Source of the DNA: Arenibacter hampyeongensis
GTDB taxonomy: Bacteria > Bacteroidota > Bacteroidia > Flavobacteriales > Flavobacteriaceae
Assembly: GCF_002909255.1 (NCBI RefSeq)
Contig: NZ_PIOB01000001.1
Span: 558,001-622,000, forward strand
Direction: 5' to 3'
DNA length: 64,000 bases
The notes under the pieces are model-generated. The model was given only the letters and a program-made list of their open reading frames with translations. It was not told the origin of the DNA and ran no database searches. The translations under genes and the position numbers were made by a program. Positions 46,052 to 54,381 of the stretch are shown piece after piece. The number at the start of each line of letters is the position of its first letter. Position 1 is the first letter of the stretch.

Positions 46052-46132
46052 ATGACCTTATACTTAGCACTTTTTATTTATGCCAGTATTTATGTATTAT
46101 CCTTTAAGTTAAAAAGACATTCAATAGCTTAA
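46052..46132 (+). CDS. Possible 26-residue membrane peptide
   Basis: ATG-started, 11 bp after the DUF2267 stop: MTLYLALFIYASIYVLSFKL plus a short basic tail RHSIA. One hydrophobic segment followed by lysine and arginine fits a single-pass small membrane peptide, similar in style to oxidase-associated small subunits. The same composition could arise by chance in AT-rich DNA. Its place behind an oxygen-type promoter is the only support. Confidence 0.3.
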   Translation: MTLYLALFIYASIYVLSFKLKRHSIA

Positions 46133-46232
46133 AAAAACATGGGTATATAAGGTCCTAATTGGAGTATGACAATCTATATTATTTCCACGAACTACCTATA
46201 TTCATTAATATTTATATTTAATCTGATATTTC

Positions 46233-46688
46233 ATGAAATCAAAAACACAGTTGTTTATCGAGTTGTGGGAGGAAGCCAGAACCCGGTTTTCGAATCAATT
46301 ATCCAAATTAACGGAACACGATTTAAGCAAAAGGTTATTTCCCGCTCCCAATAGTATAGGCTTTCTTATCCGACATATAGGCGATGTTGAACTACTTTTT
46401 GCAAAAAATGTATTTGGCGCGCAGGATATAAAGGTTATTGCAAAAACGGTTATCGCACAAAAGGATACGGGGGAGTGGACCAATTTGGGGGAATTATTGG
46501 AATATGTACAATATTCATTTTTAATGATAAAGGCGATAATGGAAAAGCAGGAAGATAAGGACTGGGAAACTACCATTACCACCAAAGAATTTGGAACAAA
46601 GACCAAGGCGGAGGCATTTGGAAGAATTGTTTCCCACACCACCCATCATTCTGGTCAAATGGCAATCATTATGAAATATGGATCTTAG
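46233..46688 (+). CDS. DinB-like (DUF664-type) protein
   Basis: A 151-residue four-helix-bundle protein of the DinB/YfiT superfamily. The metal-binding histidines are in GFLIRHIGDVE (near residue 48) and HTTHHSGQMAIIM (near 135-139). Such proteins are often thiol-dependent transferases or hydrolases using Zn or Ni, but no substrate is known here. The start is ATG 46233. It is convergent with the DUF302 gene, whose stop is 3 bp away. Confidence 0.8.
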   Translation: MKSKTQLFIELWEEARTRFSNQLSKLTEHDLSKRLFPAPNSIGFLIRHIGDVELLFAKNVFGAQDIKVIAKTVIAQKDTGEWTNLGELLEYVQYSFLMIKAIMEKQEDKDWETTITTKEFGTKTKAEAFGRIVSHTTHHSGQMAIIMKYGS

Positions 46689-46691
46689 AAT

Positions 46692-47084
46692 TTAATGGAT
46701 CTTCTCTACCACCTTCTTTAATTTTTCGCCTACTTCATCCGCAATATTCATTAAATCCAAGTTAATTACGGCCTGCATGGACGCCATAGGGTTTACAGCT
46801 GCTATTTCTACTAGTCCAGCTTCCTTTTCCATAACAATTACATTACAGGGCAACATGGTGCCAATTTTATCTTCGGCCTGTAGAGCTTTATGTGCAAAGG
46901 GGGCGTTACAGGCACCCAAAACGGTATAATTATAGAAATCCACGTCCAGTTTTTTCTTCAGGGTAGCTTTCATGTCTATTTCCGTCAATACCCCAAAGCC
47001 CTCTTCCTGTAGGGCCAATTTGGTTTTTTCCACTGCTTTTTCAAAAGGGGTATTTCCAATTGTTTTGTTAAAATAGTATTCCAT
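46692..47084 (-). CDS. DUF302 domain protein
   Basis: A 130-residue protein covering one DUF302 domain: FEKAVEKTKLALQEEGFGVL, then YTVLGACNAPFAHKALQAED and MLPCNVIVMEK, with cysteines in GACNA and LPCNV at the conserved positions. DUF302 proteins have no settled function; many are found with stress and sulfur genes. No signal peptide. It has no CRP/FNR-type site of its own in the 120 bp upstream, unlike its neighbours. Confidence 0.88.
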   Translation of the reverse strand: MEYYFNKTIGNTPFEKAVEKTKLALQEEGFGVLTEIDMKATLKKKLDVDFYNYTVLGACNAPFAHKALQAEDKIGTMLPCNVIVMEKEAGLVEIAAVNPMASMQAVINLDLMNIADEVGEKLKKVVEKIH

Positions 47085-47204
47085 AATAAGATTATTAATG
47101 TGTTTTTAATATAGTAATTAATGTACTATTCTTTTAATCCATTTAAATTGGTCTTTACCGCATATAAGGTAAAGTGGACTTTTAAATAACAAGGGCTACA
47201 AATA

Positions 47205-47241
47205 ATAAAAAGGATTGGGATATCTAAATATCCCAATCCTT
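47205..47241 (-). terminator. Minus-strand intrinsic terminator
   Basis: A perfect 14-bp stem (47210-47223 and 47228-47241) with the 4-nt loop CTAA, followed on the minus strand by TTTTATTATT. No recognised minus-strand gene lies ahead of it; it is 120 bp upstream of the DUF302 start. Confidence 0.75.
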
Positions 47242-47430
47242 CAGGTCCGGGGCAAGTAGCCCATTTAACTAATCCAAGTCCTGGACGGCGCGTTGCAGTT
47301 GCAACATCCGTACAAGTTGATAGGGTGATTAGGCTCAAGAAGTTACTTGTGTACCGGTTTATGGTCCCTAAGGCATTACTGCTTAGAAACTTTATTGTTA
47401 TATCTATCAAAGAACGATTGCTTTTATGAT
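47205..47430 (-). ncRNA. Candidate minus-strand transcript, coding status unknown
   Basis: About 225 nt between a CRP/FNR-type site with a weak -7 box (47435-47477) and a strong terminator (47205-47241). The stretch is relatively GC-rich for an intergenic region and contains complementary GTCC/GGAC segments. Only very short frames are present. It may be a regulatory RNA, a leader or the remains of a gene. Confidence 0.35.
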
Positions 47431-47434
47431 GGAA

Positions 47435-47477
47435 TCAATTTACAATAATTCAATTGGACTTAAAATGATTTAAATCA
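47435..47477 (-). promoter_or_regulatory. CRP/FNR-type operator with weak -7 box
   Basis: TGAT-TTAA-ATCA at 47466-47477. On the minus strand TAAATTGA, with TA and TT conserved but the last two bases not, begins 35 bp away. On the plus strand nothing resembling a -7 box lies at this distance. The minus direction leads to a terminator rather than to a recognised gene. Confidence 0.4.
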
Positions 47478-47632
47478 TATAGTCAATCACATTCTTCATT
47501 TTTTCTAAAGTGAAAGGTGATTTTAATCAATTCATTTGGATATAACCGATTATTACAAAGCCCAAGGTATTTTGTTCTTTTAAATTATATCCTAGTCCAT
47601 TCACCTCCCTTGACGTCTAGGGCACCCATAAC

Positions 47633-47675
47633 TGACAAAGGTCATAGGGTGGCATAATGTTAAGGAATAGCTTTA
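47633..47675 (+). promoter_or_regulatory. CRP/FNR-type operator plus -7 box of the flavodoxin-like gene
   Basis: TGAC-AAAG-GTCA at 47633-47644 and TAGCTTTA (one mismatch) at 47668-47675, a 35-bp offset. The -33 position is AGG. Transcription would begin near 47680, about 120 nt ahead of the ATG at 47799. Confidence 0.65.
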
Positions 47676-47798
47676 TAATTTAAAGCTCTGGTAAAAGATT
47701 ATTGCCAATTCACAAAATATTTGTATGTGCATTGGATTGTAATACGATGTACGTATCGCATCAAATCTTCTGGATATAATATGTACGTAAGTAGAATT

Positions 47799-48320
47799 AT
47801 GAAAAAGGCTAAAAAGATATTGCTCACATTTTTATCCATTGTAGTGGTGTTCTCGGTGTTCATGCTATGGTATCAAAATGAATATTCCATGGACATTGCC
47901 GAGGAGTATGAGGTAAATTCTCCCATGGAGAATTCCAAATTACTTATCGCAACCCAGGGAAGTAAGTTTAAAAATACAATTACTACCGCTATTGTAGAGT
48001 ATTATAGATCGGAGTCCATTTATATTAAAATAATAGATGTTTCTTCATTGGCAGATGTGAACCCTACCAACTACAATGCACTGTTAATTATTCATACCTG
48101 GGAGATGTGGAAACCACCGGCATCTGTTAAATCTTTTATCGACAGAATCATGGAGGATAGGGACAAAATGGTTGTGCTGACCACTTCGGGAGAAGGGACT
48201 TACAAAATGGAAGGAATAGACGCAATTACAGGAGAATCCATTTTGGATGAAACTCCCATGTATGTGGGTAAAATCATCAATGACTTAAATCTGTTACTAA
48301 AATTGAACAAGTCGCAGTAG
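47799..48320 (+). CDS. Membrane-anchored flavodoxin-fold-like protein
   Basis: A 173-residue protein. The ATG at 47799 gives MKKAKKILLTFLSIVVVFSV followed by FMLWY, an N-terminal membrane anchor. Earlier in-frame ATGs at 47721 and 47781 would put 26 or 6 residues before it. The remainder has the alternating pattern of a flavodoxin-like fold (KLLIATQGSKFKNTITTAIV, then YNALLIIHTWEMWKPPASVK, DKMVVLTTSGEGTY). TQGSKFKN sits where flavodoxins bind FMN phosphate, but it lacks the usual T/S-x-T-G-x-T form, so FMN binding is uncertain. Induced from a CRP/FNR-type promoter. Confidence 0.65.
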   Translation: MKKAKKILLTFLSIVVVFSVFMLWYQNEYSMDIAEEYEVNSPMENSKLLIATQGSKFKNTITTAIVEYYRSESIYIKIIDVSSLADVNPTNYNALLIIHTWEMWKPPASVKSFIDRIMEDRDKMVVLTTSGEGTYKMEGIDAITGESILDETPMYVGKIINDLNLLLKLNKSQ

Positions 48321-48359
48321 TCTTTATACAATCGGATTCCATAATGCTAATTACCAAAT

Positions 48360-48956
48360 ATGTACAATTTTAAAAATTTCAATATTGCAGATTGGTTTTC
48401 CTTCTATCGCATTATGGCCGTTCCACTATTACTTGGTCTAATATGGGTTGGGGAACGTGAATGGTTTAGTTGGATGTTGCTTATAAGTTATAGTACGGAT
48501 GTCATTGATGGTTTTTTGGCCAGAAGGTTAAAAATTACAAGTGCCAGGGGCTCACAACTCGATTCACTTGGAGATCAAATAACCTTGATAATTGGGTTGA
48601 TCGGTCTAGTCTTTTTTGAAATCACCTTCATTAAGGAGAACCTTATTCTTATAATAATTGCATTTGTACCTTACCTGATTCAGATGTCCATTGCCTTTGC
48701 TAAATACGGTAAAGCGACTGCCTTTCATACCTATTTGGCCAAGTTATCTGCCATTGCCCAAGGGATATTTATATTATGGTTGATGTTCCTTGGACCTGTA
48801 TATTGGTTATTTTATACCATGATTGTTTTGGGCATTTTGGAAACTATTGAGGAAATTACACTTATCTTTATGTATGATCAGTGGGTAGAAGATGTAAAAG
48901 GCTATTTCTGGGCCCTGAGAGATAAAAGAAGGCCAAAGAATACGAATTCCCAATAG
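48360..48956 (+). CDS. CDP-alcohol phosphatidyltransferase family protein
   Basis: A 198-residue membrane enzyme with about five or six hydrophobic segments. The catalytic signature DGx2AR-x8-Gx3Dx3D is present as DGFLARRLKITSARGSQLDS plus LGD, around residues 57-79. It transfers a phosphoalcohol from a CDP-diacylglycerol donor or makes a related phospholipid. The alcohol is unknown; size and motif are close to PgsA-type enzymes. It lies 39 bp after the flavodoxin-like gene and 14 bp before the next gene, so all three are probably one unit. Confidence 0.88.
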   Translation: MYNFKNFNIADWFSFYRIMAVPLLLGLIWVGEREWFSWMLLISYSTDVIDGFLARRLKITSARGSQLDSLGDQITLIIGLIGLVFFEITFIKENLILIIIAFVPYLIQMSIAFAKYGKATAFHTYLAKLSAIAQGIFILWLMFLGPVYWLFYTMIVLGILETIEEITLIFMYDQWVEDVKGYFWALRDKRRPKNTNSQ

Positions 48957-48970
48957 TAAAACCCCTATCA

Positions 48971-50188
48971 ATGCGATCCTACACCTTTTTTGCAATAGTC
49001 CTATTATGTTTGGCCATTTTATTGATCGATGCCTTGGCCTTCTACTGGCTTAAATCTATCATGGAGCCTATTGAATCTTCCAACATTAAGAATACTATTT
49101 ATATTGTCTTTTGGTTTTTCACAATAGGACTTATTATTTCCATATTGGTGTTAAAAATTAGATTGGAGAGCATAGCTCCCAAAAGAAAGCAACTACTTAT
49201 TTCATCTTTATATGGATTGACTGTTTCTTCCTTTATTCCCAAATTATTATTTATTGTTGTTATCTCAATACTCTATTTCTCCAACTATTTGATTTCGGGG
49301 GAGAAATCCTTGCTCATCATTCCTTTGGTGGGCGTTTTTTTTGGTTTTTTGCCTTTTTTCGTCATCGTGTATGCCATTTTTAGGGCGGTATATAAATTTA
49401 AGGTTCATCACGTTAAGATAAAATCCGAATTGGTCCCGAAAAATTTTAGCGGCTTGCGAATAGTTCAAATATCCGATCTTCATTTGGGAAGTTTTAACTA
49501 TCGCTACCATATACTGGACCGTGCCATTAAAACGATAAACCAATTAAATCCTGATTTTATTTTTTTTACGGGCGATTTGGTGAACAATTATGCTTGGGAA
49601 TTGAATGGTTGGGAGAATGTTTTAAAGCAGCTTGTCGCCAAACAAGGTAAATATTCCGTGCTCGGGAATCATGATTACGGGGATTACAGCAAATGGGAAT
49701 CTGAGGAGGAGCGGAAAAGCAATTTTGAGGATATCAAAGATTTTCACAACAAAATAGGTTTTAAGCTTTTGCTGAATGAAGCGGAATGTATTGAAAATAA
49801 TGGGGAGGAAATTGCAATTGTGGGAGTAGAGAATTGGGGCAATCCACCTTTTAAACAATATGGGGACCTTAAGAAATCCCTGCTGGATGTAAACGAAATT
49901 GGGTTTAAGATTTTATTGTCCCACGATCCATCGCATTGGAGTGGGGAAGTGGTGGATCTGACCAATATAGCCCTTACACTTTCCGGTCATACGCATGGTA
50001 TGCAAGCCGGAATCAATATCAGAAATAAAAAATGGAGTCCCATAAAATACAAATACGAGCATTGGGCCGGATTATACCAGTTGGGACAGCAGTATCTTTA
50101 TGTGACACGAGGATTGGGATGGATGGGATTTCCTGGTCGTCTGGGCATGCGCCCTGAAATTACTTTAATAGAATTGGAGAAGGCATAG
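48971..50188 (+). CDS. Membrane metallophosphoesterase (YkuE/LpxG-like)
   Basis: A 405-residue protein with about four N-terminal membrane segments (residues ~5-25, 38-57, 78-98, 108-128) and a C-terminal calcineurin-like domain. The metal motifs appear in order: ISDLHLG, FTGDLVNN, VLGNHDYGDY, LLSHDPSHW and LSGHTHGMQ. The combination fits the YkuE-like family, some of which hydrolyse UDP-diacylglucosamine in lipid A synthesis or other phospho-lipids. Next to a CDP-alcohol phosphatidyltransferase, a lipid phosphate substrate is likely. Confidence 0.85.
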   Translation: MRSYTFFAIVLLCLAILLIDALAFYWLKSIMEPIESSNIKNTIYIVFWFFTIGLIISILVLKIRLESIAPKRKQLLISSLYGLTVSSFIPKLLFIVVISILYFSNYLISGEKSLLIIPLVGVFFGFLPFFVIVYAIFRAVYKFKVHHVKIKSELVPKNFSGLRIVQISDLHLGSFNYRYHILDRAIKTINQLNPDFIFFTGDLVNNYAWELNGWENVLKQLVAKQGKYSVLGNHDYGDYSKWESEEERKSNFEDIKDFHNKIGFKLLLNEAECIENNGEEIAIVGVENWGNPPFKQYGDLKKSLLDVNEIGFKILLSHDPSHWSGEVVDLTNIALTLSGHTHGMQAGINIRNKKWSPIKYKYEHWAGLYQLGQQYLYVTRGLGWMGFPGRLGMRPEITLIELEKA

Positions 50189-50241
50189 TAATGGCACTAA
50201 ATTTCATGTGGTAGAACTAATTAATAATTGGGTATAGGAGC

Positions 50242-51231
50242 TTATTCATTTATTTTCTCCTGCTCCTTTATTTGCTCTTTTTCTTTCTTTTTAAAATATC
50301 GCCGAGTTAAGAAATTATGTTTTAGAGCTTCCGTAATTTCATTGAAATTTTTAACCCCTTTCGTAACATTTTCCATGGTAGTTTCCAATTGCTGTACGAG
50401 TAGGGTGTCCGATGACAAATAGTTAATGGCCCCCTTCCCTTTTTTAATATCCCCGATAACAGAATTTAAATCCGTGGACATTTTTTCGATTTCGATGCTG
50501 GAATTTTCCAGATGCGAAATTACATTCCTCATTTTATTGCCGGAAATGGAATCCTTAAGGAGAACTCCTGCAGCGCTATTCTCAAAATCGAGCTGTTTTA
50601 CAATTTTGTTCATTTCCCCAATCATTTTGTTGGCTTCACTACTGCTAAGTTTCAAATTGGTAATGGTTTGGTGAAGCTCCGAGGCCATCAGGGAATCGTT
50701 GAGCAACATGCCAAAGGTACCTTTGCCCTGAGTCAAGGATCGAGTGACATTAAGAAGATCTTGTGTCAGCAAAGCAGCATTTTCATTGGTCTGGTTTAGG
50801 GTGTTAAGCATATCTTGGGTGGCAACCCTACTATAGGATTGCAATTCATCCTCAGGGGCAATATGGTTTGTTTTCCCTTCCCCAGGTACTATATTGATGA
50901 GCATACTACCCACAAGCCCATCGGAGCCAATGGTGGCTACAGCATCCTTTTTAATATGGTATTGCATTTTTTCCTCAATAATCATACGCACGCGAATGGT
51001 GGTGTCGTTTATCATTTCTATTTTATTGACCGTGCCCACATTTATCCCTGAAAAACGCACATTATTCCCATTTTGAAGTCCGTTTGCATTCTTGAAAATG
51101 GCACTTATAGGTATGGTTTTGCTAAACATATTCTGCCTGTTCCCAATTAAATAGGCCGCAGTAACCAGTAGTAATGTGCCGAGGACGACGAATATCCCAA
51201 GTTTCAAATTTTCCAATTTAGTCTTTGCCAT
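50242..51231 (-). CDS. mlaD: MlaD/MCE family lipid-transport protein
   Basis: A 329-residue protein anchored by one N-terminal membrane segment (GIFVVLGTLLLVTAAYLIG, residues ~13-31) with one MCE domain (~38-120; FKNANGLQNGNNVRFSGINV and GLVGSMLINIVPG). A long helical region rich in heptad patterns (~130-310) and a Lys/Glu-rich tail follow. MCE proteins bind and channel lipids between the membranes. It is the third gene of an mlaE-mlaF-mlaD unit (4 bp after mlaF). Confidence 0.9.
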   Translation of the reverse strand: MAKTKLENLKLGIFVVLGTLLLVTAAYLIGNRQNMFSKTIPISAIFKNANGLQNGNNVRFSGINVGTVNKIEMINDTTIRVRMIIEEKMQYHIKKDAVATIGSDGLVGSMLINIVPGEGKTNHIAPEDELQSYSRVATQDMLNTLNQTNENAALLTQDLLNVTRSLTQGKGTFGMLLNDSLMASELHQTITNLKLSSSEANKMIGEMNKIVKQLDFENSAAGVLLKDSISGNKMRNVISHLENSSIEIEKMSTDLNSVIGDIKKGKGAINYLSSDTLLVQQLETTMENVTKGVKNFNEITEALKHNFLTRRYFKKKEKEQIKEQEKINE

Positions 51232-51235
51232 ATGC

Positions 51236-52030
51236 TTATTTTTTAAAAAATGCTTCTACTTTTGAATCGGCAGATTGCGATAATTGTGAATAGGTGCCTT
51301 CTGCGTAATTAATGCCATCTACCAAGAGGATCATCCGTTCTGAAATTACTCTGGCGCAATCCACATCATGGGTTATTATTAAGGAGGAAGTGCCGTATTT
51401 CTTTTGTATGGAACGCATTAATTCTATAATCTCCTTGGAGGTAATGGGGTCTAAGCCGCTAGTAGGCTCATCATATAGGATAACCTTTGGTTTTAGGATC
51501 AATGTACGTGCCAAGGCTATCCTTCTTTTCATTCCTCCCGATAATTCTACGGGCATTAAATCCATAGTATGGGCCAAGCCAACATTTTCCATCGCTTCCC
51601 GAACCAAGGGTTCGGTATCCGTAACCACTCCCAATTTTTCTTTGTGCCTACGCATAGGAAATTCCAGATTTTCACGGACCGTCATAGAATCGTATAGCGC
51701 ACTTCCCTGAAAAAGAAATCCGATATCCGAACGCAATTCGTCCAAAGTTTGCTGGTCTAAAGTGTTTATTTCCTTGCCCAAGACTTTAACCGTTCCACTA
51801 TCGGGTTTTTCCAATCCTACAAGGCATTTGATCATTACTGATTTGCCAGAGCCCGACTTCCCCATGACCACAAGATTTTCGCCCTCCAATAGTGTCATAT
51901 TAAATCCGTTCAATACGTGATTGTCACCAAAGCTTTTATAAAGGTCTTTGATTTCTATAACCGCTTTTCCACTTTTTGAAGCTTGTTCTGAAGGTGCTAT
52001 TTGGTCTGGGTTTGTCATATTAAAGTTCAT
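51236..52030 (-). CDS. mlaF: Mla-type ABC transporter ATP-binding protein
   Basis: A 264-residue ATPase. The Walker A is GKSGSGKSV near residue 58, the signature is ELSGGMKRRIALARTL, and Walker B VILYDEPTSGLDP is followed by ITHDVD. The signature form LSGGMKRR is typical of MlaF/Ttg2A lipid-transport ATPases. The start at 52030 overlaps the mlaE stop by 11 bp; the ATG at 52018, directly after that stop, is an equally good choice. It powers phospholipid movement with MlaE and MlaD. Confidence 0.92.
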   Translation of the reverse strand: MNFNMTNPDQIAPSEQASKSGKAVIEIKDLYKSFGDNHVLNGFNMTLLEGENLVVMGKSGSGKSVMIKCLVGLEKPDSGTVKVLGKEINTLDQQTLDELRSDIGFLFQGSALYDSMTVRENLEFPMRRHKEKLGVVTDTEPLVREAMENVGLAHTMDLMPVELSGGMKRRIALARTLILKPKVILYDEPTSGLDPITSKEIIELMRSIQKKYGTSSLIITHDVDCARVISERMILLVDGINYAEGTYSQLSQSADSKVEAFFKK

Positions 52031-52808
52031 AAAAAATATCGGAAATAAATACCGCTATAAAGTCTACCACAAATAAAAGTAAGGATGCCATTACCACAGC
52101 CGTATTTGCTGCGACCCCAACACCTGCAGTTCCTTTTTTACAATAATACCCTTTATAACACCCAACCAAACCTATTGTAAACCCAAAAAAGACCGATTTT
52201 ATCGTGGCCGGTATCAAGTCGGCAAAGGACAAAGCATCAAAAACCGTATTAAAGTAGAGTTGAAAGGAAACATCTCCCTTTAAATTCTCTACTAGAGCAG
52301 ATCCATATAGCGCAACCAAATCTCCGTAAACAACTAAAATTGGCAGCATTAGAGTGGTGGCCATTATCCGTGTAATCACCAAATATTTAAAAGGGTTGGT
52401 ACCGGAGACTTCCATGGCATCAATTTGCTCGGTTACCCTCATAGAGCCTAATTCTGCCCCTATCCCCGACGCAATTCTGCCTGCACAGATAAGCGCTGTA
52501 ATAACGGGTCCTATTTCCCTTACTATGGAGATACCGACCATATTCGGCATCCAGGAAACGGCACCGAATTGAATCAGGGTGGGTCGGGATTGCAGGGTGA
52601 GTACCAATCCAATGATAAACCCCGTTACAGTTACCAAAACTAGGGACCTGTTCCCCATTTGATAGCATTGGCGTAGGAGCTCCTTAAATTCGAAAGGAGG
52701 TTTTAATACCTCCTTAAAAAATCGGGCAGTAAAATATGAGAGATCACCGATCTCTATAAAAAATTCTTTTATTCCTTTAAATATCGTAGTTGTATTGCCC
52801 ATACCCAA
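52020..52808 (-). CDS. mlaE: Mla-type ABC transporter permease
   Basis: A 262-residue permease with about five to six hydrophobic segments. GFIIGLVLTLQSRPTLIQFG, REIGPVITALICAGRIASGI with GAELGSMRVTEQIDAMEV, and KGTAGVGVAANTAVV are the diagnostic MlaE/YrbE blocks. With MlaF and MlaD it forms the inner-membrane complex that keeps outer-membrane lipid asymmetry. It is the first gene of the three-gene unit. Confidence 0.93.
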   Translation of the reverse strand: MGMGNTTTIFKGIKEFFIEIGDLSYFTARFFKEVLKPPFEFKELLRQCYQMGNRSLVLVTVTGFIIGLVLTLQSRPTLIQFGAVSWMPNMVGISIVREIGPVITALICAGRIASGIGAELGSMRVTEQIDAMEVSGTNPFKYLVITRIMATTLMLPILVVYGDLVALYGSALVENLKGDVSFQLYFNTVFDALSFADLIPATIKSVFFGFTIGLVGCYKGYYCKKGTAGVGVAANTAVVMASLLLFVVDFIAVFISDIFYEL

Positions 52809-53003
52809 ATCCCTTAGTAAGGACCTATAACATCAAAGATACCATGAAAGACAAGGGTTTAAAATGAGGAATGTCATGTGTTGCCGGGACTTATGTAATT
52901 TTAATTGATTTATAGGATTATACATTGATTAGTAATATTTATTCTAATTTATTGTTGTTTATCAATAAATATTTGTTCTTTTACAATATAAAAATTAAAT
53001 TAT

Positions 53004-53648
53004 ATGGCATTGCACAACAAACTTAACAGCCGAGATTTAATCAATTTCCTGCTCATTGTCTTTCAGATAGGCTTTTTGCTTATGGGAATTGGCCTTGGAT
53101 TATTTATTCTTTTGGCAATTGTTGCTTTTTTTACGGAATCCACTATTTTCCCAGCGGGTTTTACTGTCATGTTCTCCCTTAGTCAGGATGGGATTGTGAA
53201 CATCCCAAATGAAATAACAGGAACGACATTCAATATCGAGAACGCCATGGGGATTATTGGGGTGGATCAACTTCCCAAGGTTTTTCTGCTTGCTCATAGC
53301 AGTATTTCGGTACTTGCCAATTTTTGTATATTATACAGTTTAAGATGGACGATTAAGATTCTGGAAGCGGCAAAACAGGGAGACTTTCTAATTATCGAAA
53401 ACGCAATTCGTCTGCGATGGATAGCGCTTCTGGGAATTGGCTGTATTTTTTTCGATAGATTGGCTACTATCTTTGCTTCCTCTTATCTTTACGATAAATT
53501 GGAGTATCCGGGCCTGGAATTTACAAATATCAATTTTTTCTCATTTATGACCATACAGTCCGTATTCTCCTTTCTTTTTCTTTGGGTGATTGCCGAGGCG
53601 TTTCGTATTGGCTCGCAAATGAAACAAGAGAATGACTTGACTATTTAA
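53004..53648 (+). CDS. DUF2975 membrane protein
   Basis: A 214-residue protein with four hydrophobic segments (~residues 15-42, 92-115, 128-150, 170-192), the layout of DUF2975. The conserved-looking DFLIIENAIRLRWIALLGI after the third segment is typical. The family has no known enzyme function and is almost always followed by a small Cro/C1-type regulator, as here (9 bp downstream). I infer that the pair is one regulatory unit, with the membrane protein possibly affecting the regulator. Confidence 0.8.
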   Translation: MALHNKLNSRDLINFLLIVFQIGFLLMGIGLGLFILLAIVAFFTESTIFPAGFTVMFSLSQDGIVNIPNEITGTTFNIENAMGIIGVDQLPKVFLLAHSSISVLANFCILYSLRWTIKILEAAKQGDFLIIENAIRLRWIALLGIGCIFFDRLATIFASSYLYDKLEYPGLEFTNINFFSFMTIQSVFSFLFLWVIAEAFRIGSQMKQENDLTI

Positions 53649-53657
53649 ATATATCCA

Positions 53658-53867
53658 ATGCCGATAATTATTAATCTTGATGTAATGCTTGCAAAACGCA
53701 AAATGTCCCTTACCGATCTGTCGGATAAAGTGGGTATTACTATGTCCAATCTTTCCATTCTTAAAAATGGGAAGGCAAAAGCCATTCGGTTCAGTACGCT
53801 TACCTCCATTTGCGAGGTTTTGGATTGTCAGCCAGGCGATATTTTGGAATTTAGTCCTGAAGGATAA
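53658..53867 (+). CDS. Small Cro/C1-type helix-turn-helix regulator
   Basis: A 69-residue protein consisting of a single HTH_3/XRE (YozG-like) domain. LSDKVGITMSNLSILKNGKA is the helix-turn-helix, and ICEVLDCQPGDILEF the C-terminal helix and turn. It is the usual partner of DUF2975 proteins and is transcribed with it. Its targets are unknown; no clear operator repeat was seen in the 195 bp ahead of the pair. Confidence 0.88.
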   Translation: MPIIINLDVMLAKRKMSLTDLSDKVGITMSNLSILKNGKAKAIRFSTLTSICEVLDCQPGDILEFSPEG

Positions 53868-53925
53868 TTAATTGGAAATCAGAATCGATTTGTTTTGACT
53901 TTTAAACTATTGCCATCGTGAAGGC

Positions 53926-54381
53926 TTATTGTGGCGCTGCGGGCAACATATTTCTTATTGCAGAAATCTGCCACCTATTATCCTCGTAAACTACAATAAA
54001 AGTACTCCACATATTTCTAAGGGTACCATCGGGATTCTGTATTTGATATTTGGCATCTGTTATTGCGATCTCCGCATTAAGAAAACGTATTTTATCAATT
54101 TTGAGGGTTCGTGTCCCTGGGTTACCAGCCGAGCTTTGGAGCATCCCGTCCATGGATTCCTTTTTACCCGTTCTCCAAATCCCCGATGAAACCAGTTGAT
54201 CTACATCTGACGTTAAAATATTTTTGAGCAATAGGGTGTCTTTCTTTTCCCTTGCCTGGGCATAGGCTTCTATCAAGGTATAAATTCCTTGCCTTTGTTC
54301 AGAATTACCCGTATTGCCTTGGGGATATAACAATTGTATGGCCAGAAAAGTGCCAAGGATTAATAGGAAGCTCTTTTTCAT
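53926..54381 (-). CDS. Exported SnoaL/NTF2-like protein
   Basis: A 151-residue protein with signal peptide (MKKSFLLILGTFLAIQLLYP). The remainder is a cone-shaped NTF2/SnoaL fold: GIYTLIEAYAQAREKKDTLL, ILTSDVDQLVSSGIWRTGKK, then alternating strands to FIVVYEDNRWQISAIRNML. This corresponds to the DUF4440/SgcJ-like group. Members may bind small hydrophobic ligands; catalytic residues are not evident. Single gene. Confidence 0.75.
   Translation of the reverse strand: MKKSFLLILGTFLAIQLLYPQGNTGNSEQRQGIYTLIEAYAQAREKKDTLLLKNILTSDVDQLVSSGIWRTGKKESMDGMLQSSAGNPGTRTLKIDKIRFLNAEIAITDAKYQIQNPDGTLRNMWSTFIVVYEDNRWQISAIRNMLPAAPQ

Larger units (their letters stand above)
47085..47798. other. Large intergenic region with two CRP/FNR-type sites and a minus-strand terminator
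   Basis: 714 bp. It contains a strong minus-strand terminator (47205-47241), a site for a minus-strand transcript (47435-47477) and the promoter of the flavodoxin-like gene (47633-47675). No convincing protein gene was found between 47085 and 47720; the longest frame is crossed by the terminator. Confidence 0.7.

Noticed and set aside
47126-47410. A 94-codon minus-strand open frame in the intergenic region.
   Set aside because: A perfect 14-bp intrinsic terminator lies inside it, the start is TTG, and no motif is visible.
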